Shown one piece after another: positions 1 through 7,621 of a stretch of DNA of 64,000 nucleotides. The notes below the pieces were generated by a model, which searched no databases, was not told the origin of the DNA, and saw only the letters and a list, made by a program, of their open reading frames with translations. Position 1 is the stretch's first letter, and every line of letters begins with the position of its first letter. Location: positions 83,967 through 147,966 of the forward strand of contig NZ_ADEG01000045.1 of assembly GCF_000177075.1 (NCBI RefSeq). Direction: 5' to 3'. The position numbers and the translations under genes were made by a program. The DNA is from Hoylesella buccalis ATCC 35310 (GTDB taxonomy: Bacteria > Bacteroidota > Bacteroidia > Bacteroidales > Bacteroidaceae).

Positions 1-2
1 AA

Positions 3-929
3 TTGATTCAGACAGATGTTGACGTCTATCAGTTCACTCCCCCCATTGATTCGAGTGACATGACACCCACCATGTGGGCAAAGCTGGTGACCATCATCAG
101 CGAACGCTATGAACATTATGACGGATTCGTCATTCTGCACGGAACCGATACCATGGCCTATACCGCCTCTGCCCTATCATTCATGCTGGAAAACCTCACA
201 AAGCCCGTTGTGCTGACAGGTAGTCAGTTGCCGATTGGGGTGTTGCGAACAGACGGAAAGGAAAATCTCATATCAAGTATCGAACTGGCTTCGGCTCATC
301 ACGAAGACGGAACGGCCATTGTTCCAGAGGTGTGTATTTATTTCAATGGCCGTTTGTTGCGTGGCAATCGCAGTACGAAACAAAATGCAGATGGATTCAA
401 TGCCTTCGATTCTTTCAACTTTCCACACCTCTGTGATGCGGGCGTTAACTTCACCTATCATGAGCATCTTATTTTGAAGCCCAACTTCAAGAAGCCTATG
501 GTTCCCCATACACACTTGGATCCTCATGTAATGGCTTTGTCACTGTTTCCCGGTTTACAGGAAGATATTGTGCAACAAATTCTTGAAGTACCCAACTTGA
601 GGGGCATTGTGATGCGCAGTTATGGAAGCGGAAATGCGCCTCAGACGCCATGGCTCACCCATCTGCTTAGCCAAGCTGCGGAAAGAGGTGTCATTGTCGT
701 CAATGTAAGCCAGTGCGTATGGGGCAATGTGGAGATGTCGCGTTATGACAATGGGTATCAATTACAAAATGCTGGTGTTGTCAGCGGTTACGACAGTACC
801 GTTGAAGCCGCTCTTGCCAAGTTAATGTTTTTGCAGGCTCAATATGATGACTATGCCACTATCTGCCAAAAGATGAAACAATCGATAGCAGGTGAGATTA
901 CCCTTCCTCCAAACGTCACCATGAACTGA
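3..929 (+). CDS. ansA: L-asparaginase, type I (5' partial)
   Basis: Hydrolyses L-asparagine to aspartate and ammonia; type I enzymes are cytoplasmic. The reading frame is open from the window edge, and its first codon (TTG) is only an internal codon, so the gene starts outside. The visible 308 residues contain the HGTDTMAYT block (second catalytic Thr-Asp pair, near residue 48), the TGSQ and RTDGKENL blocks and the GNRSTK block with the conserved Lys. The first catalytic Thr (GGTI-type motif) must lie in the missing part; by alignment with E. coli AnsA from memory about 40 residues are absent. No signal peptide can be judged. It converges on the amino-sugar operon, with a long inverted repeat between them. 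Family assignment is firm; the subtype follows from similarity to AnsA rather than to periplasmic AnsB. Confidence 0.92.
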   Translation: MIQTDVDVYQFTPPIDSSDMTPTMWAKLVTIISERYEHYDGFVILHGTDTMAYTASALSFMLENLTKPVVLTGSQLPIGVLRTDGKENLISSIELASAHHEDGTAIVPEVCIYFNGRLLRGNRSTKQNADGFNAFDSFNFPHLCDAGVNFTYHEHLILKPNFKKPMVPHTHLDPHVMALSLFPGLQEDIVQQILEVPNLRGIVMRSYGSGNAPQTPWLTHLLSQAAERGVIVVNVSQCVWGNVEMSRYDNGYQLQNAGVVSGYDSTVEAALAKLMFLQAQYDDYATICQKMKQSIAGEITLPPNVTMN

Positions 930-957
930 CCCTTTATCCTCTTAGCATAAGCATGAG

Positions 958-1035
958 TTACCCCAGTTAAAGGAATGGCTATAAACGAGTTGAAACAGCT
1001 CGAATGTTTTTAAAGCCTACCTCTAACTGGGGTAA
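958..1035. repeat. Perfect 12-bp inverted repeat between convergent genes
   Basis: TTACCCCAGTTA (958-969) and its exact reverse complement TAACTGGGGTAA (1024-1035) enclose 54 bases. Three more bases pair after one mismatch (AGG/CCT). The interior holds a small CGAG...CTCG stem. It lies between the asparaginase stop and the 3' end of the leftward NagB/LmbE gene. It has no T-run, so it is not a textbook terminator, although it could act at the 3' ends of both genes. The rest of 930-1131 shows nothing else. Confidence 0.6.
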
Positions 1036-1131
1036 ATCATTCATCTCGACCAGCTGTCTTTCATGCGTCGCAAATATCTTTTCTTCCGAAAAAGATATTT
1101 GCTTGCATTCAGACAGATGAAAAAATCCTAC

Positions 1132-3120
1132 CTATACTTTATACTCTACAAATGCCTCCATGGCTTCGTAGCATGCCAATCCTAAACTATCGTAAAGCGC
1201 TGCGGTTGCATGATTGCGGTCTTCAGAGCGCTGCCAGAACAAACGTTCGTCGTTGCCAAGGAATGGTGCGCTCTCCATCTGACTCTGATGTTTCAAGATG
1301 CTGTTGCGCTTAGCACGCAGCTCTTCTGGACTCATGGGTACACACATCTCAATGTTTTCAATTTCCCATTCAGCCCAAGCACCACGATACATCCACACTC
1401 TACATTCTTTCAGCCATTCTGCTCCATCTTCTTTTTCAAGTTCAAGAGCAGCCAACACGGCATCAGTACATTTCTTATGAGTACCATGTGGGTCGGCCAA
1501 GTCGCCTGCTACATATATTTGATGAGGCTTAACCTCTTGCAAGAGTTGGCGTACAATCTCGACATCCTTTTCCGTCATCGGCAGTTTTTCAATTTTACCC
1601 GACTCGTAGAAAGGCAAGTCAAGGAAGTGAACATGGTCTAATGGCACGCCATTGTATGTACAAGCCGTGCGTGCTTCGCCTCGTCTAATCAACCCTTTGA
1701 TAGTTCTTACATCTAAGGTGTCGATATCGCCATCCTTCTTATTTGCTAAGAATTTCTTGATTTCACCATACTTTTGCTTAATCACCTTATCCTTTTCGCC
1801 ATCGAATATCTGATTAAATCCGTTGATGAAGTGCATGAAACGCGTTACCTCTTCATCACCTACGGCAATGTTTCCACTGGTTTCGTAAGCCACATGCAGG
1901 TCGTGTCCCTGCTGAACCAGTCGGCGTAAGGTGCCGCCCATGGAGATTACATCATCATCGGGGTGTGGAGAAAAGACAATTACTCGTTTGGGAAATGGTT
2001 TTGCACGCTCTGGACGATATGTGTCATCGGCATTGGGTTTGCCACCTGGCCAGCCAGTAATGGTATGCTGTAAGTCGTTAAAAATCTTGATATTGGCATT
2101 GTAAGCCGAACCATAAAGCGCCAACAACTCGCTCAAGCCGTGGTCGTTGTAATCTTTATTCGTCAACTTCAAGATAGGTTTTCCTGTGAGCTGGCATAAC
2201 CATACCAATGCTGAACGCACCAATTTATCTGTCCATTGGCACGATTTTACCAACCAAGGGTGCACGATACGTGTCAGACGAGACGCTGCAGGCAGGTCGA
2301 TAAATACTTCAACGTTGTTGTGAGTTTGCAAGAATGAGGCAGGAAGCGCATCGGTAATTACGCCCTCAACGGTTTTTTGAACAACCTCAGCCTTCTCTTC
2401 ACTCCAAGCTGCAAGAAATATTTTCTTTGCTTTCAACAAAGTTGCAATACCCATGGTGATGGAACAAGGAGGCACTTGCTCGTTCGTTCCAAAGCTCAAA
2501 GTCATTTCTTGTCGCAACACATTGTCTACTAAGATAATGCGCGAATTGCTGGTAACTGTTGATCCAGGCACGTTGCAGGCAATGTTTCCACTACGTCCAA
2601 TACCAATCAACATCACGTCAATACCGCCAAAGGTGTTGATACGCTCCTCGTATAAGCGACAATGATTCTGCACATCGTCTTGCGAAATGCTACCATCTAA
2701 GGTGAAAATATTTTTCTTATCGATATCTACGTGATCTAAAAAGCGTGTACACAACTGACTGATACTACTGTTTTGCGATTTGGATGTGAGTGGGAAATAT
2801 TCGTATGCATTGAAGACAACGACATTGTGAAAGCTCAACTGTTTAGCTTCGTACATGCTAATCAGCTCTTTAAAAATAGGTGTGAGCGACAAACCTGTAC
2901 CCAAACCAAGTACACAGAACTTGCCTTCTTTTTGCTTGCTCTTGATGATGGCGGCTATACTTTCTGCCACATGCTTAGCGCCCTCTTCCTCTTGGGCAAA
3001 GATGTTCGTGTGTATCTTTTCATAACGTGTTAACTCCGAACGGTCTATAGCCGTTTTAGGTCGGTATATTTCAACCGGAATTTTGGTTAATACAATCTCT
3101 GAACTTAGATTTAGATTCAT
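1132..3120 (-). CDS. NagB-like / LmbE (PIG-L) deacetylase fusion protein
   Basis: A 662-residue two-domain protein. Residues about 1-350 align with glucosamine-6-phosphate deaminase; residues about 378-600 are an LmbE/PIG-L type N-deacetylase with the metal motif PHPDDD (385-390) and a DPHGTH block (543-548). The deaminase half has lost the catalytic set kept by the neighbouring NagB: Asp72 is Tyr106, Asp141 is Ser177, His143 is Asn179 and Glu148 is Val184 (NagB number first). It is therefore probably a ligand-binding or structural domain, while the deacetylase half looks intact. Databases usually name such Bacteroidetes proteins glucosamine-6-phosphate deaminase, which may be misleading. It is the last gene of the amino-sugar operon, behind an intrinsic-terminator-like hairpin. 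The true substrate is unknown; an N-acetylated amino sugar is the likely guess. Confidence 0.88.
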   Translation of the reverse strand: MNLNLSSEIVLTKIPVEIYRPKTAIDRSELTRYEKIHTNIFAQEEEGAKHVAESIAAIIKSKQKEGKFCVLGLGTGLSLTPIFKELISMYEAKQLSFHNVVVFNAYEYFPLTSKSQNSSISQLCTRFLDHVDIDKKNIFTLDGSISQDDVQNHCRLYEERINTFGGIDVMLIGIGRSGNIACNVPGSTVTSNSRIILVDNVLRQEMTLSFGTNEQVPPCSITMGIATLLKAKKIFLAAWSEEKAEVVQKTVEGVITDALPASFLQTHNNVEVFIDLPAASRLTRIVHPWLVKSCQWTDKLVRSALVWLCQLTGKPILKLTNKDYNDHGLSELLALYGSAYNANIKIFNDLQHTITGWPGGKPNADDTYRPERAKPFPKRVIVFSPHPDDDVISMGGTLRRLVQQGHDLHVAYETSGNIAVGDEEVTRFMHFINGFNQIFDGEKDKVIKQKYGEIKKFLANKKDGDIDTLDVRTIKGLIRRGEARTACTYNGVPLDHVHFLDLPFYESGKIEKLPMTEKDVEIVRQLLQEVKPHQIYVAGDLADPHGTHKKCTDAVLAALELEKEDGAEWLKECRVWMYRGAWAEWEIENIEMCVPMSPEELRAKRNSILKHQSQMESAPFLGNDERLFWQRSEDRNHATAALYDSLGLACYEAMEAFVEYKV

Positions 3121-3141
3121 ATTTTTACATATATTAAAAAA

Positions 3142-3171
3142 GGGCTAGTAGTTATTATACACTACTCGCCC
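3142..3171 (-). terminator. Intrinsic-terminator-like hairpin between nagB and the fusion gene
   Basis: Read on the minus strand, GGGC-G-AGTAGT, an 8-base loop, then ACTACT-A-GCCC followed at once by six T residues. It lies after the nagB stop and about 20 bases before the ATG of the NagB/LmbE gene. One internal mismatch interrupts the stem. Either the operon is attenuated here or the hairpin works in the leader of the last gene. Confidence 0.65.
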
Positions 3172-3180
3172 CTTGGGTTA

Positions 3181-3972
3181 TTAAATATTATCTTTTTCAA
3201 TATCTTTAAAGTAGCGATACGTTCCAACTTTCAGATCGTCGGTCGCAGGTTCATCACAAACGATGATTCCGTGCGGATGTTGCTGGAGTACACTAATTGT
3301 CCAATAGTGGGTAACCGGTCCTTCTACCACAGCTTGTAAGGCGCGAGCCTTGTGATGACCGTTACAAAGTATCATTACTTCTTTAGCATCCATCACGGTT
3401 CCTACGCCAACCGTCAATGCGTGTTTTGGAACTTTGTTAACATCGTTGTCGAAGAATCGACTGTTGGCGATGATTGTATCGCTGGTCAATGTTTTGATGC
3501 GCGTGCGCGAAGTCAAAGACGAGCATGGCTCATTGAAAGCGATATGACCGTCTGGACCAATGCCACCAATAAACAAATCGATGCCCCCCACAGCTTTAAT
3601 CTTCTCTTCGTATGCCTTGCATTCAGCCTCTAAATCCTCTGCGTTGCCGTTAAGAATATGGATATTTTCCTTTGGACAGTCGATATGGTCAAACAAGTTT
3701 CGCGCCATGAACGAATGATAGCTTTGGGGATGCGATTCAGGCAAACCCACATACTCATCCATATTGAAGGTCAACACGTTTTTAAATGACACTCTACCCT
3801 CTTGACAAGCCTTAACCAAGCGAGCATACATGCCTTCTGGAGACGAACCGGTAGGCAATCCCAATACGAAAGGATGCTCAGGTGTTGGGTTGAACTTGTT
3901 AATACGCTCAATCACATGTTCGGCTGCCCAACGTGACAGCGACTCGTAATTTTCTTCTATAATGACTCTCAT
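3181..3972 (-). CDS. nagB: Glucosamine-6-phosphate deaminase
   Basis: Converts glucosamine-6-phosphate to fructose-6-phosphate and ammonia, the last step of amino-sugar breakdown. The catalytic residues are all present: NMDEY (Asp72) and [10 protein letters not shown] (Asp141, His143, Glu148). The open frame runs six bases further to a TTG, but starting at the ATG at 3972 gives 263 residues, puts the active-site residues at exactly the E. coli numbers and begins MRVII, so I choose that start. The family length is about 266. It lies 21 bases downstream of the hexosaminidase stop, so the two are probably co-transcribed, and it is followed by a terminator-like hairpin before the NagB/LmbE fusion. 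Confidence 0.96.
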   Translation of the reverse strand: MRVIIEENYESLSRWAAEHVIERINKFNPTPEHPFVLGLPTGSSPEGMYARLVKACQEGRVSFKNVLTFNMDEYVGLPESHPQSYHSFMARNLFDHIDCPKENIHILNGNAEDLEAECKAYEEKIKAVGGIDLFIGGIGPDGHIAFNEPCSSLTSRTRIKTLTSDTIIANSRFFDNDVNKVPKHALTVGVGTVMDAKEVMILCNGHHKARALQAVVEGPVTHYWTISVLQQHPHGIIVCDEPATDDLKVGTYRYFKDIEKDNI

Positions 3973-3993
3973 CTTCAATTAATTTATTAATGA

Positions 3994-5598
3994 TTATTTC
4001 TTCCAAAGGTGCTTTGCATATACATAGTCATAGAGGTCATAGAATCTAACGAACCTTGTAAGACGCTCTTTAAACTCCGGAAAATCTTTCTTCTTATCTG
4101 ACCATTGAATCTCCGAAATGGCAGCAAGGCGTGGAAGCAGCTGATATTCTGCTAAATTAGGATAAGCAATATACTCTGTCCACAGATTGGCTTGAACACC
4201 AATAATATGGTTACGCACGTCAACCGACAGGGTGTCTGGCAAGGGGTCAAAGCTGTAAGTCTTTTCGATGGGGAGATTCCCTCCAATCAAAAGCGGTTCC
4301 GAAGCCCGTTTATCTGTCTGGTAATAGTCAAAATAAGCATAGGTAGTTGGCGACATCACAACATCATGACCTCTTTTGGCAGCTTTGATACCAGGAGCTA
4401 CTCCACGCCAACTCATGACGGTAGCGCTCTGATTGATGTCACCGTCCAGGATTTCATCCCATCCGATGATGCTTCTGCCTTTGCTGTTGACAAACTTTTC
4501 TATGCGGTTGGTGAAATATCCTTGTAGCTTTTTCACCGGTAGATTGTGGTCTTTCATAACCTTCTGACACTTAGGACATTTCTCCCAACGCACACGTGGA
4601 GATTCGTCACCACCAATATTAATCAACTTAGAGGGGAAGATATCGATGAGTTCACCCAGCACATCCTGACAGAATTGATAGGTCTTTTCGTTGCCCAAGC
4701 ACAGCACATCATCGAAAATGCCCCATGACGTTGACACCTTATAAGGGCCGCCAGTACATCCCAGTTCAGGATAAGATGCCAGCGCAGCAAGCATGTGGCC
4801 GGGCATATCTATTTCTGGAATCACCGTAATATATCTGTCCGCAGCATATTTAACGATTTCACGAGCTTGGTCTTGTGTATAGAAACCACCATAAGGCACG
4901 CCATCATAGACAGCAGAATTATGCCCAATGACCGTCTCAGAACGCACTGATCCAACTTCAGTCAGCTTAGGGTATTTCTTGATTTCAATACGCCAACCTT
5001 GGTCTTCGCTCAGATGCCAGTGGAAGACATTCATGTTGTGAAGCGCCAACAAATCAATGTATTTCTTCACAAAATCAAGTGGGAAGAAATGTCGGCCACA
5101 GTCTAACATGCCTCCCCGATAACCAAAGCGAGGCGCATCTTTAATTACAACGCCTGGAAAAGTGATTTGGTTTTCGGTTTTCTGTGTGGGCAACGACTTA
5201 CGCAGGGTCTGTATGCCATAGAAAATACCATTGGGAGTCTTTCCTGCGACCGAAATTCCTTTGTTTGTCACAGTGATGACATACCCTTCTTCCTCCTTCA
5301 TTTTCTTGTTTAATGACAGGGTGATGGCATTTTTTGATTTACTCGTGGTAGTTGACACCTGAATGCCAGTGACCTCGCGAATATACTGAGCCAGAAACTC
5401 AGCATTACGCTTCATATCTGCATTTCCCTCTGGATAAACGATGGGAGTGGCAGCGGTCAACGTAAAATCTTTTTTAGCCGTTGCGGTAATTTCCTTCGGC
5501 ATGGGAACTACCTTGTAATCAGCTACTGAACTTGCTGTCGCAGATTGAAAGGACAGCGCACTTAAAAATAAAGCTAATACTATTTTTTTTGGTTTCAT
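3994..5598 (-). CDS. Beta-N-acetylhexosaminidase, GH20, secreted
   Basis: Removes terminal N-acetylhexosamine residues from glycoconjugates, chitin oligomers or peptidoglycan fragments. The 534-residue product starts with a signal peptide (MKPKKIVLALFLSALS, cut near residue 23), then a GH20b accessory domain (about 30-145) and the GH20 barrel. The barrel holds HWHLSEDQGWRIEI and the catalytic Asp-Glu pair in IGGDE (near residue 330). It is the first gene of an operon with nagB and a NagB/LmbE protein, so the released amino sugars would be used as carbon and nitrogen source. Location is periplasm or outer surface; there is no lipobox Cys. A -7 box (TAACTTTG) lies 24 bases upstream on the minus strand. 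Confidence 0.95.
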   Translation of the reverse strand: MKPKKIVLALFLSALSFQSATASSVADYKVVPMPKEITATAKKDFTLTAATPIVYPEGNADMKRNAEFLAQYIREVTGIQVSTTTSKSKNAITLSLNKKMKEEEGYVITVTNKGISVAGKTPNGIFYGIQTLRKSLPTQKTENQITFPGVVIKDAPRFGYRGGMLDCGRHFFPLDFVKKYIDLLALHNMNVFHWHLSEDQGWRIEIKKYPKLTEVGSVRSETVIGHNSAVYDGVPYGGFYTQDQAREIVKYAADRYITVIPEIDMPGHMLAALASYPELGCTGGPYKVSTSWGIFDDVLCLGNEKTYQFCQDVLGELIDIFPSKLINIGGDESPRVRWEKCPKCQKVMKDHNLPVKKLQGYFTNRIEKFVNSKGRSIIGWDEILDGDINQSATVMSWRGVAPGIKAAKRGHDVVMSPTTYAYFDYYQTDKRASEPLLIGGNLPIEKTYSFDPLPDTLSVDVRNHIIGVQANLWTEYIAYPNLAEYQLLPRLAAISEIQWSDKKKDFPEFKERLTRFVRFYDLYDYVYAKHLWKK

Positions 5599-5621
5599 GA
5601 TGAATATGGTTATTTATGACA

Positions 5622-5629
5622 CAAAGTTA
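5622..5629 (-). promoter_or_regulatory. Candidate -7 box of hexosaminidase operon
   Basis: TAACTTTG on the minus strand fits the Bacteroidetes -7 consensus TAnnTTTG. It is 24 bases before the ATG at 5598. No TTTG is seen 19-21 bases further upstream, so support rests on the -7 element alone. Confidence 0.5.
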
Positions 5630-5947
5630 TCATAATTTATTGAAATGACTGCCATCGTTTCTTAAAAAAAAGGTTTTCAATCCATTTTTATAGTTTTGTT
5701 AACATATGGCCTGCTATTTGAAACGCAAAATCCGCACTATTTTTTGAGTTTTCATATTTTTTACAAATAAAAAAAATCATCTCGCATCTCGTCAAATTTG
5801 TAAGATATTTTATCAAAAAAGTGGGCAAAAAACGACCCTTATAAACTTCCAATCTAGAAAAAATCGATAGGCACAGAGGATGCAAAACAAGCGATTTCGG
5901 TACCCTGTCAATCGACTTGATGACGTTAGAGCATTGAGTTTACTCGA

Positions 5948-6057
5948 CAAGAAGCATTACTTGATGGCGCAATATGCATGTTGTTGGCCAGTAAAAGCAT
6001 ATCTATTACGTACAAAAAGCATTGCTTTTGATACAAAATAGTCTGAAATGCAGACGC
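5948..6057. repeat. 22-bp-period intergenic array A (5 degenerate units)
   Basis: Five consecutive 22-base units start at 5948, 5970, 5992, 6014 and 6036. Cores such as CAATATGCATGTTGTTGG and AAAAAGCATTGCTTTTG carry a central CAT/GCAT word and a TTG at positions 15-17; unit 5 is weak. The array lies in the 770-base divergent gap between the hexosaminidase and hflX, upstream of the hflX promoter. It shares its period and core with five other arrays in the window. Bases 5640-5947 are AT-rich and show nothing else I can support. Confidence 0.6.
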
Positions 6058-6117
6058 ATAGTGCAACCATACATCTATAAAACATTGTGGCATACGTATT
6101 TGCAAATATCGCTAATT

Positions 6118-6167
6118 CCTTGGCGTATTTACAAACTTCAACGACGGAGTTTGTAAATATGCCAAGG
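6118..6167. repeat. 20-bp stem inverted repeat upstream of hflX
   Basis: Left arm CCTTGGCGTATTTACAAACT (6118-6137) and right arm AGTTTGTAAATATGCCAAGG (6148-6167) pair over 20 positions with one G-T wobble and a 10-base loop. No T-run follows. It lies between array A and the hflX promoter. It could be a cruciform, a structured RNA or a protein site. Confidence 0.65.
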
Positions 6168-6313
6168 ATAAGAGAGGACGTTGTCAAGAAAATTTTTAAT
6201 CAATCAGCCTCATGTTTTTACGCCCTGTCCATCAAACATCGAAGAAATCTTGACATTGTAGATGAGCTGCTATTGGGTTGCATTGGCCTCTGCAACAAAA
6301 TAGATGTTTTTAT

Positions 6314-6344
6314 TTTGTCATTTTATCGCTTTATTGTAACTTTG
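6314..6344 (+). promoter_or_regulatory. hflX promoter (Bacteroidetes type)
   Basis: TTTG (6314-6317), a 19-base spacer and TAACTTTG (6337-6344). This is a full match to the Bacteroidetes sigma-ABfr consensus, 24 bases before the hflX ATG. Confidence 0.8.
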
Positions 6345-6367
6345 CAATCACCATATTTATATACCGA

Positions 6368-7612
6368 ATGAAAGAATTTGTCATATCAGAAGCAAAAGCC
6401 GAAACAGCCATACTCGTAGGTCTCATCACACAGAATCAGAACGAGGAGAAGACCAATGAATATCTGGATGAGTTGGAATTTCTGGCAGACACTGCAGGCG
6501 CAGTTACCGTCAAAAGATTCACACAGAAGCTGGGGGGCCCCAACATGGTGAGTTATGTGGGTAAAGGCAAATTGGAAGAAATTAAGCAGTATATAGAAAA
6601 CGAGAAAGAAAACGACCGCCCTGTTGGGATGGTTATTTTCGATGACGAGCTTTCTGCCAAGCAAATCAGAAACATAGAGAAAGAACTTCAGGTTAAAATT
6701 TTAGACCGAACCTCCCTGATTCTCGACATTTTTGCCATGCGGGCTCAGACAGCCAATGCAAAGACACAGGTTGAATTGGCGCAATACCGATACATGCTGC
6801 CTCGCCTGCAACGCTTGTGGACCCACTTGGAACGACAAGGTGGCGGCTCTGGTTCAGGTGGTGGAAAGGGTTCTGTAGGTCTGCGTGGTCCGGGTGAGAC
6901 GCAGCTTGAAATGGACCGCCGAATCATTTTACAGCGCATCACGCTGCTCAAGCAACGGCTCATCGAGATTGACAAACAGAAAACCACACAGCGCAAGAAC
7001 CGTGGAAGACTGATTCGCGTGGCCTTGGTGGGTTATACCAACGTGGGTAAGTCTACCTTGATGAACTTGTTGTCCAAGAGTGAGGTGTTCGCAGAGAACA
7101 AACTTTTTGCCACGTTAGACACCACGGTACGCAAAGTAGTGATTGAAAATCTTCCCTTTTTGCTGGCCGATACGGTGGGATTCATTCGGAAATTGCCCAC
7201 CGACCTTGTTGATTCGTTCAAATCAACCCTTGACGAAGTGCGCGAGGCCGATCTGCTGTTGCATGTCGTAGACATTTCGCATCCCGACTTTGAAGAACAA
7301 ATCAGGGTGGTTGACAACACACTGAAGGAATTGGATGCAGCAGATAAGCCGACCATGATCGTCTTCAACAAGATAGATCAATACAGATGGGTTGAGAAAG
7401 CTCCTGATGACTTGACACCTCCTACACCAGAAAACCTTTCGTTAGAAGACTTGAAACGCACCTGGATGGCTAAGTTGAATGAAAACTGTGTCTTCATTTC
7501 GGCAAAACAAAAGCAAAACATTGACGAATTCAGGGAAACGTTGTACAAAGCCGTGCGGCAGTTGCATGTGCAGAAATATCCGTATAACGACTTCTTGTAT
7601 CCAACTGATTAA
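6368..7612 (+). CDS. hflX: GTPase HflX
   Basis: Ribosome-associated GTPase that splits stalled or stressed ribosomes. From the ATG at 6368 the product is 414 residues. The N-terminal HflX domain is followed by the glycine-rich linker GGGSGSGGGKGSVGLRGPGE and a GTPase domain: G1 GYTNVGKST (near 222), G3 DTVGF (near 268) and G4 NKID (near 333). The frame is open 30 codons further upstream, but that stretch (MHWPLQQN...) is unlike the family and overlaps the promoter, so I reject the longer start. The DUF4954 gene begins nine bases after the stop, so the two are probably one operon. Confidence 0.95.
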   Translation: MKEFVISEAKAETAILVGLITQNQNEEKTNEYLDELEFLADTAGAVTVKRFTQKLGGPNMVSYVGKGKLEEIKQYIENEKENDRPVGMVIFDDELSAKQIRNIEKELQVKILDRTSLILDIFAMRAQTANAKTQVELAQYRYMLPRLQRLWTHLERQGGGSGSGGGKGSVGLRGPGETQLEMDRRIILQRITLLKQRLIEIDKQKTTQRKNRGRLIRVALVGYTNVGKSTLMNLLSKSEVFAENKLFATLDTTVRKVVIENLPFLLADTVGFIRKLPTDLVDSFKSTLDEVREADLLLHVVDISHPDFEEQIRVVDNTLKELDAADKPTMIVFNKIDQYRWVEKAPDDLTPPTPENLSLEDLKRTWMAKLNENCVFISAKQKQNIDEFRETLYKAVRQLHVQKYPYNDFLYPTD

Positions 7613-7621
7613 TTGAAATAA

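Noticed and set aside
6278..6367. Thirty extra N-terminal codons of HflX
   Set aside because: They cover the consensus promoter, are hydrophobic and unlike the family; the inner ATG fits the family start.
5688..6371. Small open frames in the hexosaminidase-hflX gap
   Set aside because: They are short, lack ribosome-binding sites and family similarity, and cover array A and the hairpin.
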